From Steromphala cineraria (taxonomy: Eukaryota; Mollusca; Gastropoda; Trochida; Trochidae), in the NCBI GenBank assembly GCA_916613615.1, contig OU744726.1, positions 60,652,987-60,716,986 of the forward strand: a stretch of DNA of 64,000 nt, written 5' to 3'. This document shows positions 24,373 to 36,240 of this stretch, one piece after another. Made by a program: the position numbers and the translations under genes. The notes under the pieces are model-generated. The model worked only from the letters and a program-made list of their open reading frames with translations, searched no databases and was not told the origin of the DNA. Positions within the stretch are counted from its first letter, which is position 1. Each line of letters opens with the position of its first letter.

Positions 24373-24382
24373 TGATACATAT
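24373..24382. other. Right target-site copy of the palindromic element
   Basis: TGATACATAT, aligned to TGATGTATGT on the left and in the empty paralogue. All three differences are transitions. Confidence 0.55.
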
Positions 24383-24778
24383 TTTCTTAGTAAACAGAGT
24401 TTCGATTATGATAGAAATATCTACTGCTATATATGTGAATAAAAGGTGAGTTACTGATTTAATTCAGATCTCCTGGACAATATTCAACAACAAGCAATTT
24501 GTTTATGACAGTAAATCGTCTGTATTACCCCAATTAACGTATTCTGTAACTAAACGATCCACAGTAGTGACCACAATTATTTATTTTGACATACCTTAAT
24601 AAGGATTATAAAAAGTATGTTTAGATTTATTTCTTGAGGTCGCAATGGGTAATTGATACCTATTCCAAAAAGGGACAGTAACGTATCTTCGGGCAGGTTA
24701 TATTTCTTATTTCTTTTCGACTTAATGTAACCTTATATCAAATTATTATTTGTACTGTGTGAAACATTTTATGACTCA

Positions 24779-24842
24779 AACTGATTATCTTAACATTAAC
24801 GAAAATAAAGCTACATTGGGAAATGATCAGCGAATCAGTAAC
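24779..24842 (+). repeat. 64-bp direct repeat, copy 1
   Basis: Starts AACTGATTATCTT and continues AACATTAACGAAAATAAAGC, TACATTGGGAAATGATCAGC, GAATCAGTA. Repeated at 25988-26053 with a 2-bp insertion. It brackets the private segment with nested duplications at 25458-25986. Confidence 0.85.
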
Positions 24843-25457
24843 ATGATTTGTACTGAAATATTGGTTTGCTTTCTTTAGGTTCGTTCTCATCATTTTACAA
24901 AATCATGGACACAGACAACATTAATATTATTTAAATAAAATCAAACATCTCTATCATATTAAGTTTTGATAAAGATAGAAGTGAATCTTGGTAAAGACCA
25001 GACATGCCTCGGGCAAAGATGACTTATATTAGATAGGCGGCTGAAAAAGTGAAAGACGATTCCAACAATTTGACACTAATAAGCAAATAATTTACATGCC
25101 TGCCTCTTCAATATGATATCGAAACAATATTGATTTACATGACTTGTCGTGATTTAAAGGATTGAATTATAATAAAAGCATATTTGTAGTTGGAGTGTCC
25201 ATCAGAAATGTTAGCTTGTTAAATATGTGTGTGTTAACTTACTATACATAAGAGAGCATCATTTGTCCAGTGTTCACTAGGAATTGTGATAAATTACTGT
25301 GCATACTAAATTGATATGCTTCAGCAGTTGTAAGTTTATATTGAACTTTAACTTTTTTGAGCTATGAGAAATTTTATTTAATATCTTTTGAAATTAATCT
25401 TTCTGAATATTACACTTTTCCAATTGCGACTTTGAATTTGAATAGCAATATCTAAAT

Positions 25458-25970
25458 ATAGCCGAAAAGCGGCGACAACAGGATTCAGCCCATCAACAGC
25501 GTGCTCAGTACAAAGATAAACATGTCAGGAGTCATTCCTGAAAGTTTCATGACTTTCTTCCAATGGATAAAGTTCCTAGATCGTTTTTCGAAAGTCATCA
25601 ATCAAATAAATCTCTAACTGAATCGGCCTTTTACAGTGATTCACGAACAGCTGTTCAGACGTATTTACAGAGTGTTCAGCACAAAAATATACATGTCAGG
25701 AGTCCGTCCTGAAAGTATCATGACTTTTTGTTAATGCATAAAGTTCCTAGAGCGTTTTTAGAAAATCATCAATCAAGCAAATCTCTAATTGAATTGGCCT
25801 TTAGAAGAGAATTTACAGCGCTTCTTTGTATTTCACTGTATTTTTATCAGCAACTTGAATTGTCACTGTTTGAGACATTTAACCTATATTACCTGTCTGC
25901 AGTGTCAGTGAATCACTGCTTTGCGTATTTGAGGCAAGTAACCTACATTTCCTGTCTGCAAGGCCAGTGA
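25458..25970 (+). pseudogene. Unrecognised broken reading frame with 57-codon internal repeat
   Basis: The frame through 25461 is largely open: AEKRRQQDSAHQQRAQYKDK, then a TGA at 25539-25541, then FHDFLPMDKVPRSFFESHQS and so on. A second unit starting near 25672 repeats this with substitutions (HDFLLMHKVPRAFLENHQSS), and has a TGA at the exactly corresponding codon (25710-25712). The DNA repeat period is 171 bp, an exact multiple of three. The second unit lacks about 23 bp near its end. I do not recognise the protein; the basic, glutamine-rich start resembles low-complexity parts of some transposon proteins but proves nothing. The shared stop means the break predates the duplication, or the frame was never coding. 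Confidence 0.3.
25501..25819 (+). repeat. 171-bp tandem duplication
   Basis: Unit 1 25501-25671, unit 2 25672-25819 (shortened by a deletion). Shared anchors: CATGTCAGGAGTC, CTGAAAGT.TCATGACTTT, TAAAGTTCCTAGA.CGTTTT, CATCAATCAA. Roughly 85 % similar by eye. Confidence 0.85.
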
Positions 25971-25986
25971 ATTACTGCTTGCATAG
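25869..25986 (+). repeat. 59-bp tandem duplication
   Basis: TTTGAGACATTTAACCTATA (25869) and TTTGAGGCAAGTAACCTACA (25928), both continuing to CCTGTCTGCA and CAGTGAAT.ACTGCTT. Confidence 0.85.
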
Positions 25987-25987
25987 T

Positions 25988-26053
25988 GTCAAACTGATTA
26001 TCTTTTAACATTAACGAAAATAAAGCTACATTGGGAAATGATCAGCGAATCAG
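25988..26053 (+). repeat. 64-bp direct repeat, copy 2
   Basis: Second copy of 24779-24842. Confidence 0.85.
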
Positions 26054-26859
26054 TACATTCTCGCCTGCCCCCCTGAAGCTCTGCATAGAGAATACTCTGA
26101 AGACAATGCAAAACTTAAAAACAATGATTTCCCCAAAACGTTCTGTATTTACCGGTTCGCTGTGATTGACTTTTTTGTATAGAATGTCATTGCGCTTCTT
26201 TTGGTACAAGTTATATTTCTCTAAGTGCATTTTTGCAGTTTGACCCCATGTTAGGGAAATGCTTCCTACCGACCGGAAATGACTGTTCGCGAGCGATTTT
26301 ATTCTTTTATTTGAAAGACCTTGGTAGTGTCTAACTCTCATGCAAAAATCATAAACTTCTATAGTCTGGGTTTTGAGTTATCTGCCCTTGAAGTTTGCGA
26401 TTTTCAGATTTTGTTCGAATGCAAATTCAGAACTTCAATGCTTCAGCTACATTGAGTGTAAATTTCAGCTCTCTGGTGCAAGTATCTTCAGAGAAGAAGA
26501 TTGTCAAATGTGCCAGGGGTCCAGAAATTATGAAAAGTTAAAAATCCAATATGGCGGCCAAACCACGTAACCTACGACTTCGTCCTGATGGCCTTTTTTG
26601 CGTAGAATTGTATTGCGCATCTTTAAAAAAAATCAAGTCTCTAGCTGCATTTTGAAAAAAAAGCCTATGTTAATTTTTCGATATTGTAATTGAACTGTAC
26701 CTTTAATGCGACCTCTGATTTGAAAAAACGAAACGTCATGATCTAAGTCTCAGTAAGGGTTATCAACATGCAAAGTTTCCCTGTAATAGCTTCAGCCGTC
26801 TTTGCTGTAGAGATGGGACAAAATCGGTGGAATAAAATAATAAAACACGCCAATAACAA
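26054..26859. other. Private B segment with a diverged direct repeat
   Basis: Two related stretches lie about 430 bp apart: TTTTTTGTATAGAATGTCAT (26169) and TTTTTTGCGTAGAATTGTAT (26595), each followed by TGCGC and then CTGCATTTT or GTGCATTTT and CC.ATGTTA. Open frames of 99 and 65 codons here show no domain. The region 26735-26820 (GCAAAGTTTCCCTGTAATAG) looks like part of a dispersed non-coding repeat ending in the hairpin at 26860. Confidence 0.45.
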
Positions 26860-26890
26860 TAAGGATTCAGCCTGAAAGGCTGAATCCTTA
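26860..26890. repeat. Perfect short hairpin
   Basis: TAAGGATTCAGCC (26860-26872), 5-bp loop, GGCTGAATCCTTA (26878-26890). GGATTCAGCC also occurs at 25481-25490. Probably the end of a dispersed element. Confidence 0.8.
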
Positions 26891-27309
26891 ACTATACTTG
26901 TTCGAAGAGTTCATGTCGACAATATGATGGACCGACGCCTGTACTCTTCGGGAGCACGACGGCTCTTGGAGTCACTTCTAAGGTTTTTTTAGCATCGTTA
27001 TATAAACAAAAAAACAGCTGATCGGTCGAACAAACCACCGCTATTTCCAATGGACGTGTCTCAAAGACATCATTGATAATGTTTGCACTGCATTACGATT
27101 CGAATATAATGAATGTTTATTGACACATCAAACATTGTAAAAACAAATTTGTACAGCGATCGTTTTTTGTCATAATTGCACTATGATCATAAACAATGTT
27201 ACAGTAGTCATGATATTTGCATAGATATCAATGAAAACATATCCTTAGTTACATGTACGTCAGGTGATTACAATCGAGCATTACCAAAGCATGTAATATG
27301 TAATCACTA

Positions 27310-27492
27310 ATGTCCTCGTCTCGCGTACCACAACAGCTCCTTTACGTCATTGTCTTGACTGCAATGACTCTCTCTTATGACGTCACTTACGGATATAGCC
27401 GAACTGGTAAAAAAAAATATGCACACGGTCAGCGAGGTCGTCAGCTCTTTGATGTTTCGAGCAAGAAACGTGAAAAAATATGTTTTCTCTAA
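27310..27492 (+). CDS. Doubtful 60-codon open frame with signal-like start
   Basis: Starts MSSSRVPQQLLYVIVLTAMT, a hydrophobic stretch that could be a signal peptide, followed by a basic part with possible dibasic sites (TGKKKYAHGQRGRQ, KKREK). That layout would suit a secreted peptide precursor, but no cysteine pattern or family is recognisable, and the opposite strand is also open for 62 codons over the same bases, typical of chance. It lies in the part of B that has no counterpart in B'. A CRE-like TGACGTCA sits inside it at 27378-27385. I regard it as probably spurious. Confidence 0.12.
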   Translation: MSSSRVPQQLLYVIVLTAMTLSYDVTYGYSRTGKKKYAHGQRGRQLFDVSSKKREKICFL

Positions 27493-28827
27493 CAAGTTGT
27501 TCTTAACTGGTTTAAATGTTACAAAGGATATGGATAAGTTGTAAATAATTGTTTATTGTTAAATCATTTAACATAAAAAAACAATCGAGAGTTGTTTCTT
27601 TAAATAATACACTACGTGGAAACAGCATTGGCAAAGTTCTTTTCAAAACACGAGAAATTAAAATAGAAACCTTACATCTTAAGACTCATTCCACTATTGA
27701 ACGCACGGACATCCTTGGTTATTCTGGGTTTATTTTTGGACTTGACGAGATAATGTTTAAACCTCGAGGATAACTTAGTTTGATGCCGTTGCCTTTATTT
27801 GTATTGCATCAGATCATCAATTCAAACTTTTCCCCATTATACATCTATGAGTAAAAATCAGAGACATTATTTTATACAGAATTACAGACATGAAAGTTTG
27901 TTACATGTAAGTTTGAAATCTCTTTGACTAAAATCATTTGAAACAGACATGGTGAACGCCCTTAAGATAAATTCAAACACCTTTATCACGATTTCTAATT
28001 AGAAGGTGAGAAATCTTATTAGGGCCAGACAAGCCTCAGGGTAAGATGACTTATCAATATAAGGGCTTGAGAAACCTGAAAGAAGATTTAACAATTTAAC
28101 GCTAATGAACGAGCAATCTTCCCGATTGCTTCATTCAATACATTGTAGAATTGAGGTTCATTGAATTTAATTGCTTATTTGAACTACAACATATTTTCAT
28201 TAGATACGAATGTCTTCAGTTGCAACATTGAATTACAGCAAATTCATGTAGTTTTGAGATGGCATGCCCCAAGCAAAAATACATAAAAGTGCACCAGCAA
28301 TGATCATTGACTGAGAAAGTCTGTACAAAATGTATAATAATTCACAGACTTGAAATCGAAAAGACCGTGGAGAAACTGATAAATATTCAATTGAGTTGTC
28401 ATCGATTTTTATCTACTAATGGAATGAAACATTTATGAAACTACATTGTATTAATTTTTCAAATATTTACAATAACACTCATATCAAAATATAATTTCGT
28501 TAGTAAGTGGAAAACAACCTATTAAATTCGAATGGTGAAAAATGTTTCCGCTTGATTTGACAAAGAAATGTTGTGTTTCTACACAAGCAAATATTTACTG
28601 TCTCCTTGTTCAAAACTTTTGTTAATATTTCCACAATAGGTGTTGACCTTTCTAAACAGCATTTGTTTCTCAAATAGTCAAAAATCTAACTCAACCTACA
28701 CTACTGCATGTACATGATAAAATAAACCCTACCAGAAATGACCAATAATACAGAAAACGGGTCAATAAAATATAGTAAGTAAAGAAAAGTCTTTTTTATA
28801 AGCAAATTGTTTTGAAGAATACTTTAA

Positions 28828-29184
28828 AGGGGCAGTAGCACGTTTTTATGGGGTATATAAGGTGATGTCAGGAAAATGAAAATAAACGGTTCCAATTGAA
28901 AGACAATGTATTTAAACTAAATGGAGCAGTAATAATTCAAAAATATATCGTAAAGTTTAGCCATGCGATTTCTTTTTCTTACAGATAGTGAATTAAAGGT
29001 GTTCACACAAAAATGGCCGCCAATGGATTTTATGCGAATCTTCATATTTTGTCCTCTGACTATGGCTAATTGGCTTGTGTAATGAGATTTATGACACTAT
29101 CAAAGTAATACATTCAGCACTAACATACAAATATCAGTGAAAACTTTCAAATATATAATTATCAAAAACCGTGCTACTGCCCCT
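28828..29184. mobile_element. TTAA-flanked MITE (family T), copy 2
   Basis: 357 bp, TIR AGGGGCAGTAGCACG, TTAA at 28824-28827 and 29185-29188. Close to copies 1 and 4. B' (around 53341-53356) has GAAGAATAATTTAAATGG with no such copy in front of the older one, so this insertion is younger than the B duplication and landed in the TTAA of its older relative. Confidence 0.9.
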
Positions 29185-29188
29185 TTAA

Positions 29189-29495
29189 AGGGGCAGTATC
29201 ACGTTTCTAGGGGGGATATCAGGAAATTGAAAATATATAGTTCCAGGTGAAAGACAATGTCATTTAGAAACTAAAATTACCTAAACCTGAAAGAAGCAGT
29301 ACTAAATAAAATTTAAAATTTAAAAAGTTCAGTGACGCAATTCCTTTTTCTTATACAAAACAATTAAAAGGTGTTCAAACAAAATTGGTGTTCAGTGGAT
29401 TTGACGCTATCAATGTAAGGCAATTACCTTTATCTTCCAATTATCAGTGAACAATTGAAAACATTAAATTTTCAAAAAAACGTGATACAGCCCCT
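29189..29495. mobile_element. TTAA-flanked MITE (family T), copy 3 (older subtype)
   Basis: 307 bp, TIR AGGGGCAGTATCACG, ending CGTGATACAGCCCCT, TTAA at 29496-29499. It shares the TTAA at 29185-29188 with copy 2. Its orthologue in B' is the decayed copy at 53356-53624 (shared interior AGACAATGT.ATTTA, CTAAACCT.AAAG.AGCAGTA), so it was present before duplication. Confidence 0.85.
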
Positions 29496-29644
29496 TTAAA
29501 CGACACTTCTACACTTTTGGGTGTTTGTAAGATAAACTTAACGATATCAGAAATGACTGAAATACAGGTTGATATGCAAATAGAAAATAGAAATAAAGAC
29601 AGTCAATCGTATCAATTGCAAATACAACCAATGCCATACATTTA

Positions 29645-29808
29645 ACTTCTTTGAGAGGCATTTTAGAAGTTGGGATGACAATAATGCTGAGGAATATATG
29701 GATGACAACTTCTTTGTTCATTGTATGCGACGTTTCCTCTTCCTCTGCTTGAGAACGACACAAGAATCTGTGTCGAAACGTCGCATACAATGAACAAAGA
29801 AGTTTTAT
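29645..29808. mobile_element. Hairpin element with 13-bp TSD, hammerhead-like motif
   Basis: 164 bp inserted between copies of TGCCATACATTTA (29632-29644, 29809-29821); B' near 53730 is unoccupied. The interior contains GATGACAACTTCTTTGTTCA then TTGTATGCGACGTTTC, and the complement GAAACGTCGCATACAATGAA, CAAAGAAGTT: two inverted copies of one module. GACACA...TGTGTC directly before GAAACGTCGC resembles hammerhead stem II plus the GAAAC core, but no CTGATGA core box is visible, so a working ribozyme is not supported. Penelope-like retroelements are known to carry hammerhead motifs and to make long variable TSDs; this link is inference. Confidence 0.65.
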
Positions 29809-29880
29809 TGCCATACATTTAGTTTGATAGCCGATAACAGCAAGAAGGTAATATACCAGTGACAATACAACACCTGAAAT

Positions 29881-29945
29881 TCCTCAAAGGCATTTTGTAA
29901 TTGGTGTGACAAATACAACGGATAACAACTTCTTTATTGATTAAA
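29881..29945. repeat. Old relative of the AACTTCTTTATTG module
   Basis: CAAAGGCATTTTGTAATTGG and GGATAACAACTTCTTTATTG correspond to the start of 29645-29808. Also present in B' (53820-53893), so older than the duplication. Confidence 0.55.
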
Positions 29946-32597
29946 CCTGTTAATGTTGTGCACCTAAAATACCAACCATGGATAATATCAAATGTTGACG
30001 ATTAGTCCATATTATTCTTTTCAAATAAAGCTGGCATTGCATTTCTGTAACCGTTAAAAGGAAAACTGTTCTCTTTTTGATATATAATTATAAAAATCAA
30101 ACTATTATATCATCGTTTTACCTTGAATACACCGTATCAGATGTTTGTTAACAAGAGAATCTGTATAGCCTGAAACTCACCAACAAAAGATGCTATTTGT
30201 TACCTTTTTAAGATCCATTGCTGTTACAAAATGTAATTTATGTCGTTATGTGGTTCTTCTATGACAAACAGGCCCAGCATATCTTTCGGATTATTAGGAA
30301 TAACAACATATCTGTCTAGTTGGAAACTGTCTTTATTATCAAAATTGTTCTTAACATTGTTAATATTAAGTGTTTTAATTTAACTTTATAACACATTGAG
30401 TAAATGTTCAATGTTGAAAATGATAACCTCATTTATGACACGATACATCTTTACTCAATTGCAGTCTAGCGTGTCATATTAAATGTATATGGTTAGGAGC
30501 TCATACGTTTTGTCACTGTCAAAAGAATTGTATCTTAATAAAGTTCATCGAGCAAAACAAACACACAAATAAATGATTACCAGATATCAGAAATCTATTT
30601 TATATTCTGTTATTAAATATTAAAACATTGTTTTCAGAATCTTACAAAAACATTTTATTCTCGTTTTCAAAAAGCCTATCTTGGAAATCTTATCCTTTAG
30701 AAATTTGATTATAGCTATACAAGAATGGTTAAAACAATACCAAGCAGAATGATTAATTCTATATCTCGTTTTTGACAACAACTATTTATCTCAGTCAAGA
30801 TAACAGATACTGATAACATACAATTGAATAAACCACATGAGACTGAATATTCTGTGTCGACTTGTTGAATACATTCAAACAATACGATCAATTACATTAG
30901 CGACCATACGTCTTGGTGAGAATTTCTTCAATCGAATAACATGTTTATTTAATGTTTAATTATAAGTCATGAATTCTACATCATAAACATGGTATCAAAT
31001 TATATCAATATCTGAACCCAACTATATTTGTCTACAAACAACACATAAACAAGGCAACGTTGTGTTGAGCAAATTGTTTCCTTCTTGTACGTCAAATTAT
31101 CTTGTAATGCCGAGACGAATTGCAGTCATCATTGAGCCGATTAATTTCATGACTAGATAATAGAAATGTTGTATGAACTAAATTAATCAACATCACAACT
31201 TACTAGTGTGGAATTAACGAAATAAGAAATATAGCAAGCAATATTTTGTCAATGGATTACGCAAAACGTAGACTCACCCCTTACTTTCATGAACATATAA
31301 TTGCAGTTGACTGAATGACACATTTGGAAGATATTTGAATGTTGTTGTTTATATGTTTAAAATAAATGATTTATAAAATCCCTGATACTAATTGTCCTAA
31401 AATTAAAGCTTATGGTGAAAAGATAGTTGGTGCATCAACAGATTTCTCTTTCCCGCATTAATACAACTTTTAAAACATTGTTTTTTGTTGGTAATTAAAG
31501 ATTGTCATTGAAAAATGATATAAATTAAAACTTTAAATAAACCCTATGATTAAAAGGTATGTTCTTCTGAATTTATTCTATTTACAAACCTTAATGATAT
31601 TTTCAACCATCAGCACATGTGCCAGAGCCGACAGCATTTTATCAATAATACATACACTTGGCATAAACAACTCTCACAAAGTCTTTTTTAATGTCTCCCC
31701 AGAACATCTGTTCCTCTTCCTTTTGCTTGTCATAAGTCCATTGAAGGCTGTCCTGTTGTCTCGAGTTTTTACATTTCTCTAATTTGAACATTACTTGTTA
31801 GTAAACATAATGTTCTACTGGAAAACTACTTTCAATGGAAAAACTATTTTGGTTGAGAAAGAAATTACTTTCTACAATTGACAGACACCTATTGTAATCC
31901 GTTGTCTTAAATGGAGTTTTTTTTATCCTGCAATACAACAAAACAGAATAAAACTGTAAGTTTTCACGATAATCGCATCTTATTTCTAGCTTATGTAAAT
32001 ATAATGTTGAACTGTTCTCCGTGAAATTGAAGTTAACAAATCAATATTTTTCCAAGGTCATAGGTGTGATTTATTCCTAATTTGAAAAAAAGAGATGTTC
32101 ATTTAAATTTGATAACACAATGGAAACGTTAATAATCTTCGATTGTCAAATTCTCAAATATACATAAAGGAGACAACACCTCCATTCTTTAAAAACAATG
32201 GCATCAAATCATTCGTGAGCCATATTATGTTTTCAAACAGAATCCTGAGACACATTTCCTGAAAGCAGATAACTAAAGGTTCCAAAAATAGTCCTAAATC
32301 TTACAAAGTCTTTTTTAAATCCTTCTTCCGCGTTTTTACACACGTTTGATTCTGATTTTGTTCTTATAGTGTGCAGTTATACAGCAATTGGGATCATCTC
32401 TCATATTCTTAAGTAGCGGTAATAGGAATATTCTGTCTTTAATGAGGAAATTATCTGTAAATCAATATAACTATCATCTGATAAGCTATCTCCTAGGCAA
32501 AACGGATGACTAAAACACACTTCAATTTGGCACTAATAAGAACTACATTATGATGGCTTAAGAACATTTATCCGTTCGTGTGAATATGTGTCATAAA

Positions 32598-33675
32598 AAA
32601 ACCTCCTGTAATAGGGGCAAATTACATTAGTCAGGATTGCCCTTTTTAAATGACAAAGACGTGATCGTACCTTAGACATCAAACACGTCAACATCTAACT
32701 GGTAAGAGATTACTCAAAGCTATGATCATGAAGTCTGTCCTTTACACTGTAAAAAAAGATGATAAATTGTTAACTCCGAGGAAGCAACATCTCTGCTGAT
32801 ATAAGCCATGTATGTTGCATTACCGCATTAGAACATGATTAAACAATTCATCAAAGCCAAGATAACTAAAAAGGAGCATTCAATTATTTTGATCAAATGA
32901 CATGATCATTATCAGGGTCTCTACCATTGAAAAAGATTTCTGCTCAATTATCTCAGTCAGTTAATGCGTCAGGCCTTTGCTGGATAAATTGTTTAACTTC
33001 AAGTAGAAATTTCTTTGGTCTATTCAAGTAGCAAATGCTAACCCCAAAAGAACAGTTGTGAAACTAAATCTTAAATAACAATGTTATTATGAATCACTGT
33101 TCAATATAATTATTAAGTTATGTCATCATTAATTCGAGCGGATTTAAAATTACTTAAACAAATTAGGGATTCATCAAAGATTTGATAAATAGATAAAACA
33201 CATAGGAGCGGTATTCAGATAAGCTTTGAGCTTGTTTACCAATCCAGTTCTGCTAGAAAAGAAATAAATATGTTTAAACCATATGTAATTAGTACTATTG
33301 AACATTCCTATTTGAAGGGAATAATTATCTTCTTGTCATATATGAACACAATTATGTCTTACATTTTCGTACTTAAATGTATTCAGCGCAGAAAGATTTA
33401 TTATCTTCCTCCCTTCATTTGAAAATAATACTTTGCCTTGATATAAGGATATACCACACGCACATCGTAGTTTAGTACTATATTTGTATCTCCTCTGTAA
33501 AACAGTAATTCTATATTCTGCCAATCCCTTAAAGTTTTCATGTGAACCTTGTGTGCAAGATATTCAAAAGATGCATGCATAAAAAACTACTTGCTATGGA
33601 CACATTCATTGAGACCTAGTTTTGGACTACTAAGTAAGTTTTCAGCCGACTATTATCGGAGATTTATTGTATTGT
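32598..33675 (+). repeat. 1078-bp tandem duplication, unit 1
   Basis: Identical to unit 2 except for a few substitutions that I can see (for example AAGTTATGTC/AAGTTTTGTC at 33118, GGGAATAATT/GGGACTAATT at 33319, AAATGTATTC/AAATATATTC at 33377). B' has one copy. The join follows ATTTATTGTAT. A 62-codon open frame on the minus strand (33336-33524) recurs at 34414-34602 only because the DNA is duplicated. Confidence 0.97.
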
Positions 33676-34753
33676 AAAACCTCCTGTAATAGGGGCAAAT
33701 TACATTAGTCAGGATTGCCCTTTTTAAATGACAAAGACGTGATCGTACCTTAGACATCAAACACGTCAACATCTAACTGGTAAGAGATTACTCAAAGCTA
33801 TGATCATGAAGTCTGTCCTTTACACTGTAAAAAAAGATGATAAATTGTTAACTCCGAGGAAGCAACATCTCTGCTGATATAAGCCATGTATGTTGCATTA
33901 CCGCATTAGAACATGATTAAACAATTCATCAAAGCCAAGATAACTAAAAAGGAGCATTCAATTATTTTGATCAAATGACATGATCATTATCAGGGTCTCT
34001 ACCATTGAAAAAGATTTCTGCTCAATTATCTCAGTCAGTTAATGCGTCAGGCCTTTGCTGGATAAATTGTTTAACTTCAAGTAGAAATTTCTTTGGTCTA
34101 TTCAAGTAGCAAATGCTAACCCCAAAAGAACAGTTGTGAAACTAAATCTTAAATAACAATGTTATTATGAATCACTGTTCAATATAATTATTAAGTTTTG
34201 TCATCATTAATTCGAGCGGATTTAAAATTACTTAAACAAATTAGGGATTCATCAAAGATTTGATAAATAGATAAAACACATAGGAGCGGTATTCAGATAA
34301 GCTTTGAGCTTGTTTACCAATCCAGTTCTGCTAGAAAAGAAATAAATATGTTTAAACCATATGTAATTAGTACTATTGAACATTCCTATTTGAAGGGACT
34401 AATTATCTTCTTGTCATATATGAACACAATTATGTCTTACATTTTCGTACTTAAATATATTCAGCGCAGAAAGATTTATTATCTTCCTCCCTTCATTTGA
34501 AAATAATACTTTGCCTTGATATAAGGATATACCACACGCACATCGTAGTTTAGTACTATATTTGTATCTCCTCTGTAAAACAGTAATTCTATATTCTGCC
34601 AATCCCTTAAAGTTTTCATGTGAACCTTGTGTGCAAGATATTCAAAAGATGCATGCATAAAAAACTACTTGCTATGGACACATTCATTGAGACCTAGTTT
34701 TGGACTACTAAGTAAGTTTTCAGCCGACTATTATCGGAGATTTATTGTATGAT
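33676..34753 (+). repeat. 1078-bp tandem duplication, unit 2
   Basis: Second unit; offset is exactly 1078 bp (ACCTCCTGTAATAGGGGC at 32601 and 33679). The near-identity indicates a very recent duplication or an assembly duplication. Confidence 0.97.
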
Positions 34754-36240
34754 GGAAGAGATTATCTCTAATATTCAACATAAGTCTCATACGTAAGTAA
34801 TTAGATAAGTAAAATAAGTATCCCAAACCTGTTGGTTAAACCATGTATTAGTTTTTTTTTAAATTCACAATTTATTTTGAGGAAAATGTTCATATATGTC
34901 ATTTGTTTAGGTTTGGCTCTAATAGTCAAATCAGTGTTTAAAGCTTTGTGATTCATACAGATTGACATAGTTGACACTAGAATTATTGACATTCACATCT
35001 CTTTGAAAAATCAAATCTGCTGTTATCAAATCATCATTCAGACACCACAAGCTTTTATGCTTCAATAATTATTTATTGTTATTTGTTATAATCTGTCACT
35101 GAAAATTGTTTTTGCCCGCAATGATTAACAGTTTTCAAGCAAGAAGTCCTTTGATCTATTCCTGAATCCCTTTTAGCATAAATGATTTAGCTGTCAACAT
35201 TCTATCAGAAATCCTTTACAGTTAAAAAATTAATGTATATAGAATATGTTTATTTTCTATAGCGTATATAAGAATGAATATTTAAAGTCAACAAAACAAT
35301 CATATTTTGTTCCCAACAGAACATAATATTGTCCCAGGTTATTCCAATATAACTTACTTTCTTTCATGTTTTTGTTTTTCCTGATTACTTGCAAAATGTT
35401 TAGTTTCTAATTGGCATATAGGAGATTCTCAGTTATCTAGGTGACAGTATGTCATATTTATATTCTCCTAAATAAGGTAGATGCCCTCCAACTGTCTGAG
35501 AGGTTTCATCTCCTAACAGGATTACACATGACCTGTAAGTTCCCAATCTCGGTTAATACATTTACCTTATATTTCCACATCTACATGGAGATGCTTTTAG
35601 CTTAAGATTGTTCCTCTTTGATCGATTAATATTCTGTACTGAGACTTCCTTGTATCTTTAGTAACAAAGACAAGCTGTGTTCAAAGCCGTAAAGTTAGAT
35701 GAGTTTTTAAGAATATTTCAATAAACGTTTTCAAACAATTTTTATCATAAAAGTCACTTTGGTTATTAAGATGTGATAGTGGAGAAGTATAATCGACTTA
35801 TAAGGTATCATTATTTTGTAGCCCCTTAATAATTATAAAAGATGTATCACATCTTTTACAGAGACATATGAGACGAGGAATATCTTATACAATAACACCA
35901 TCTTTGAAAGAGTTTAAAGGTTTAATAGGTTTGCAACGGTGATACAAAAACTTTTCTAAAATTGTATAATACATTGACAGTATTGAACTGAGTGTTAAAT
36001 TTAGACATTGATGTATAGTTGCAAAATTATCAAGTTAAGATGAACACTTTTGAATGAGCATCATATGCGAATATATGATTGATGGCAGAGAATTGATATG
36101 TTATTTACACACATATGTATCAGAAAGTTCATTTATAATGTATTATGCAGTTTTAGAACAATTACTCAAAGTCAGCATAAGTGAACAAGTCATAGAGTTA
36201 CTTAGATTAGAAAACGTAAATAATGGCCTGTCAAATTGTT

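Larger units (their letters stand above)
24383..36240 (+). repeat. Segmental duplication block B (copy 1)
   Basis: Colinear with B' (49569-63640). Anchors: GTGAATAAAAGGTGAGTTAC (24435 / 49615), CAATTTAACGCTAATGAAC, GGAAACGTTAATAATCTTCGA, GCATCATATGCGAATATATG (36058 / 63476). The stretch from about 25330 to 27580 has no counterpart in B' and carries its own repeats. It holds two TTAA MITEs, a long-TSD hairpin element and a 1078-bp tandem duplication. No open frame is conserved in both copies. Confidence 0.9.

Noticed and set aside
27549..27773. 74-codon frame starting MFIVKSFNIK
   Set aside because: The B' counterpart near 52095-52265 has several stops and frameshifts; not conserved.
29645..29808. 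Intact hammerhead ribozyme
   Set aside because: The GAAAC-side core and a stem II are there, but no CTGATGA box can be found on either strand at the right place.
29509..29865. 118-codon minus-strand open frame
   Set aside because: It crosses the boundary of a hairpin insertion and its TSDs; the uninserted B' copy does not maintain it.
33336..34602. Duplicated 62-codon 'gene pair'
   Set aside because: The two frames are identical only because of the 1078-bp tandem duplication; the B' counterpart is not open and no domain is seen.
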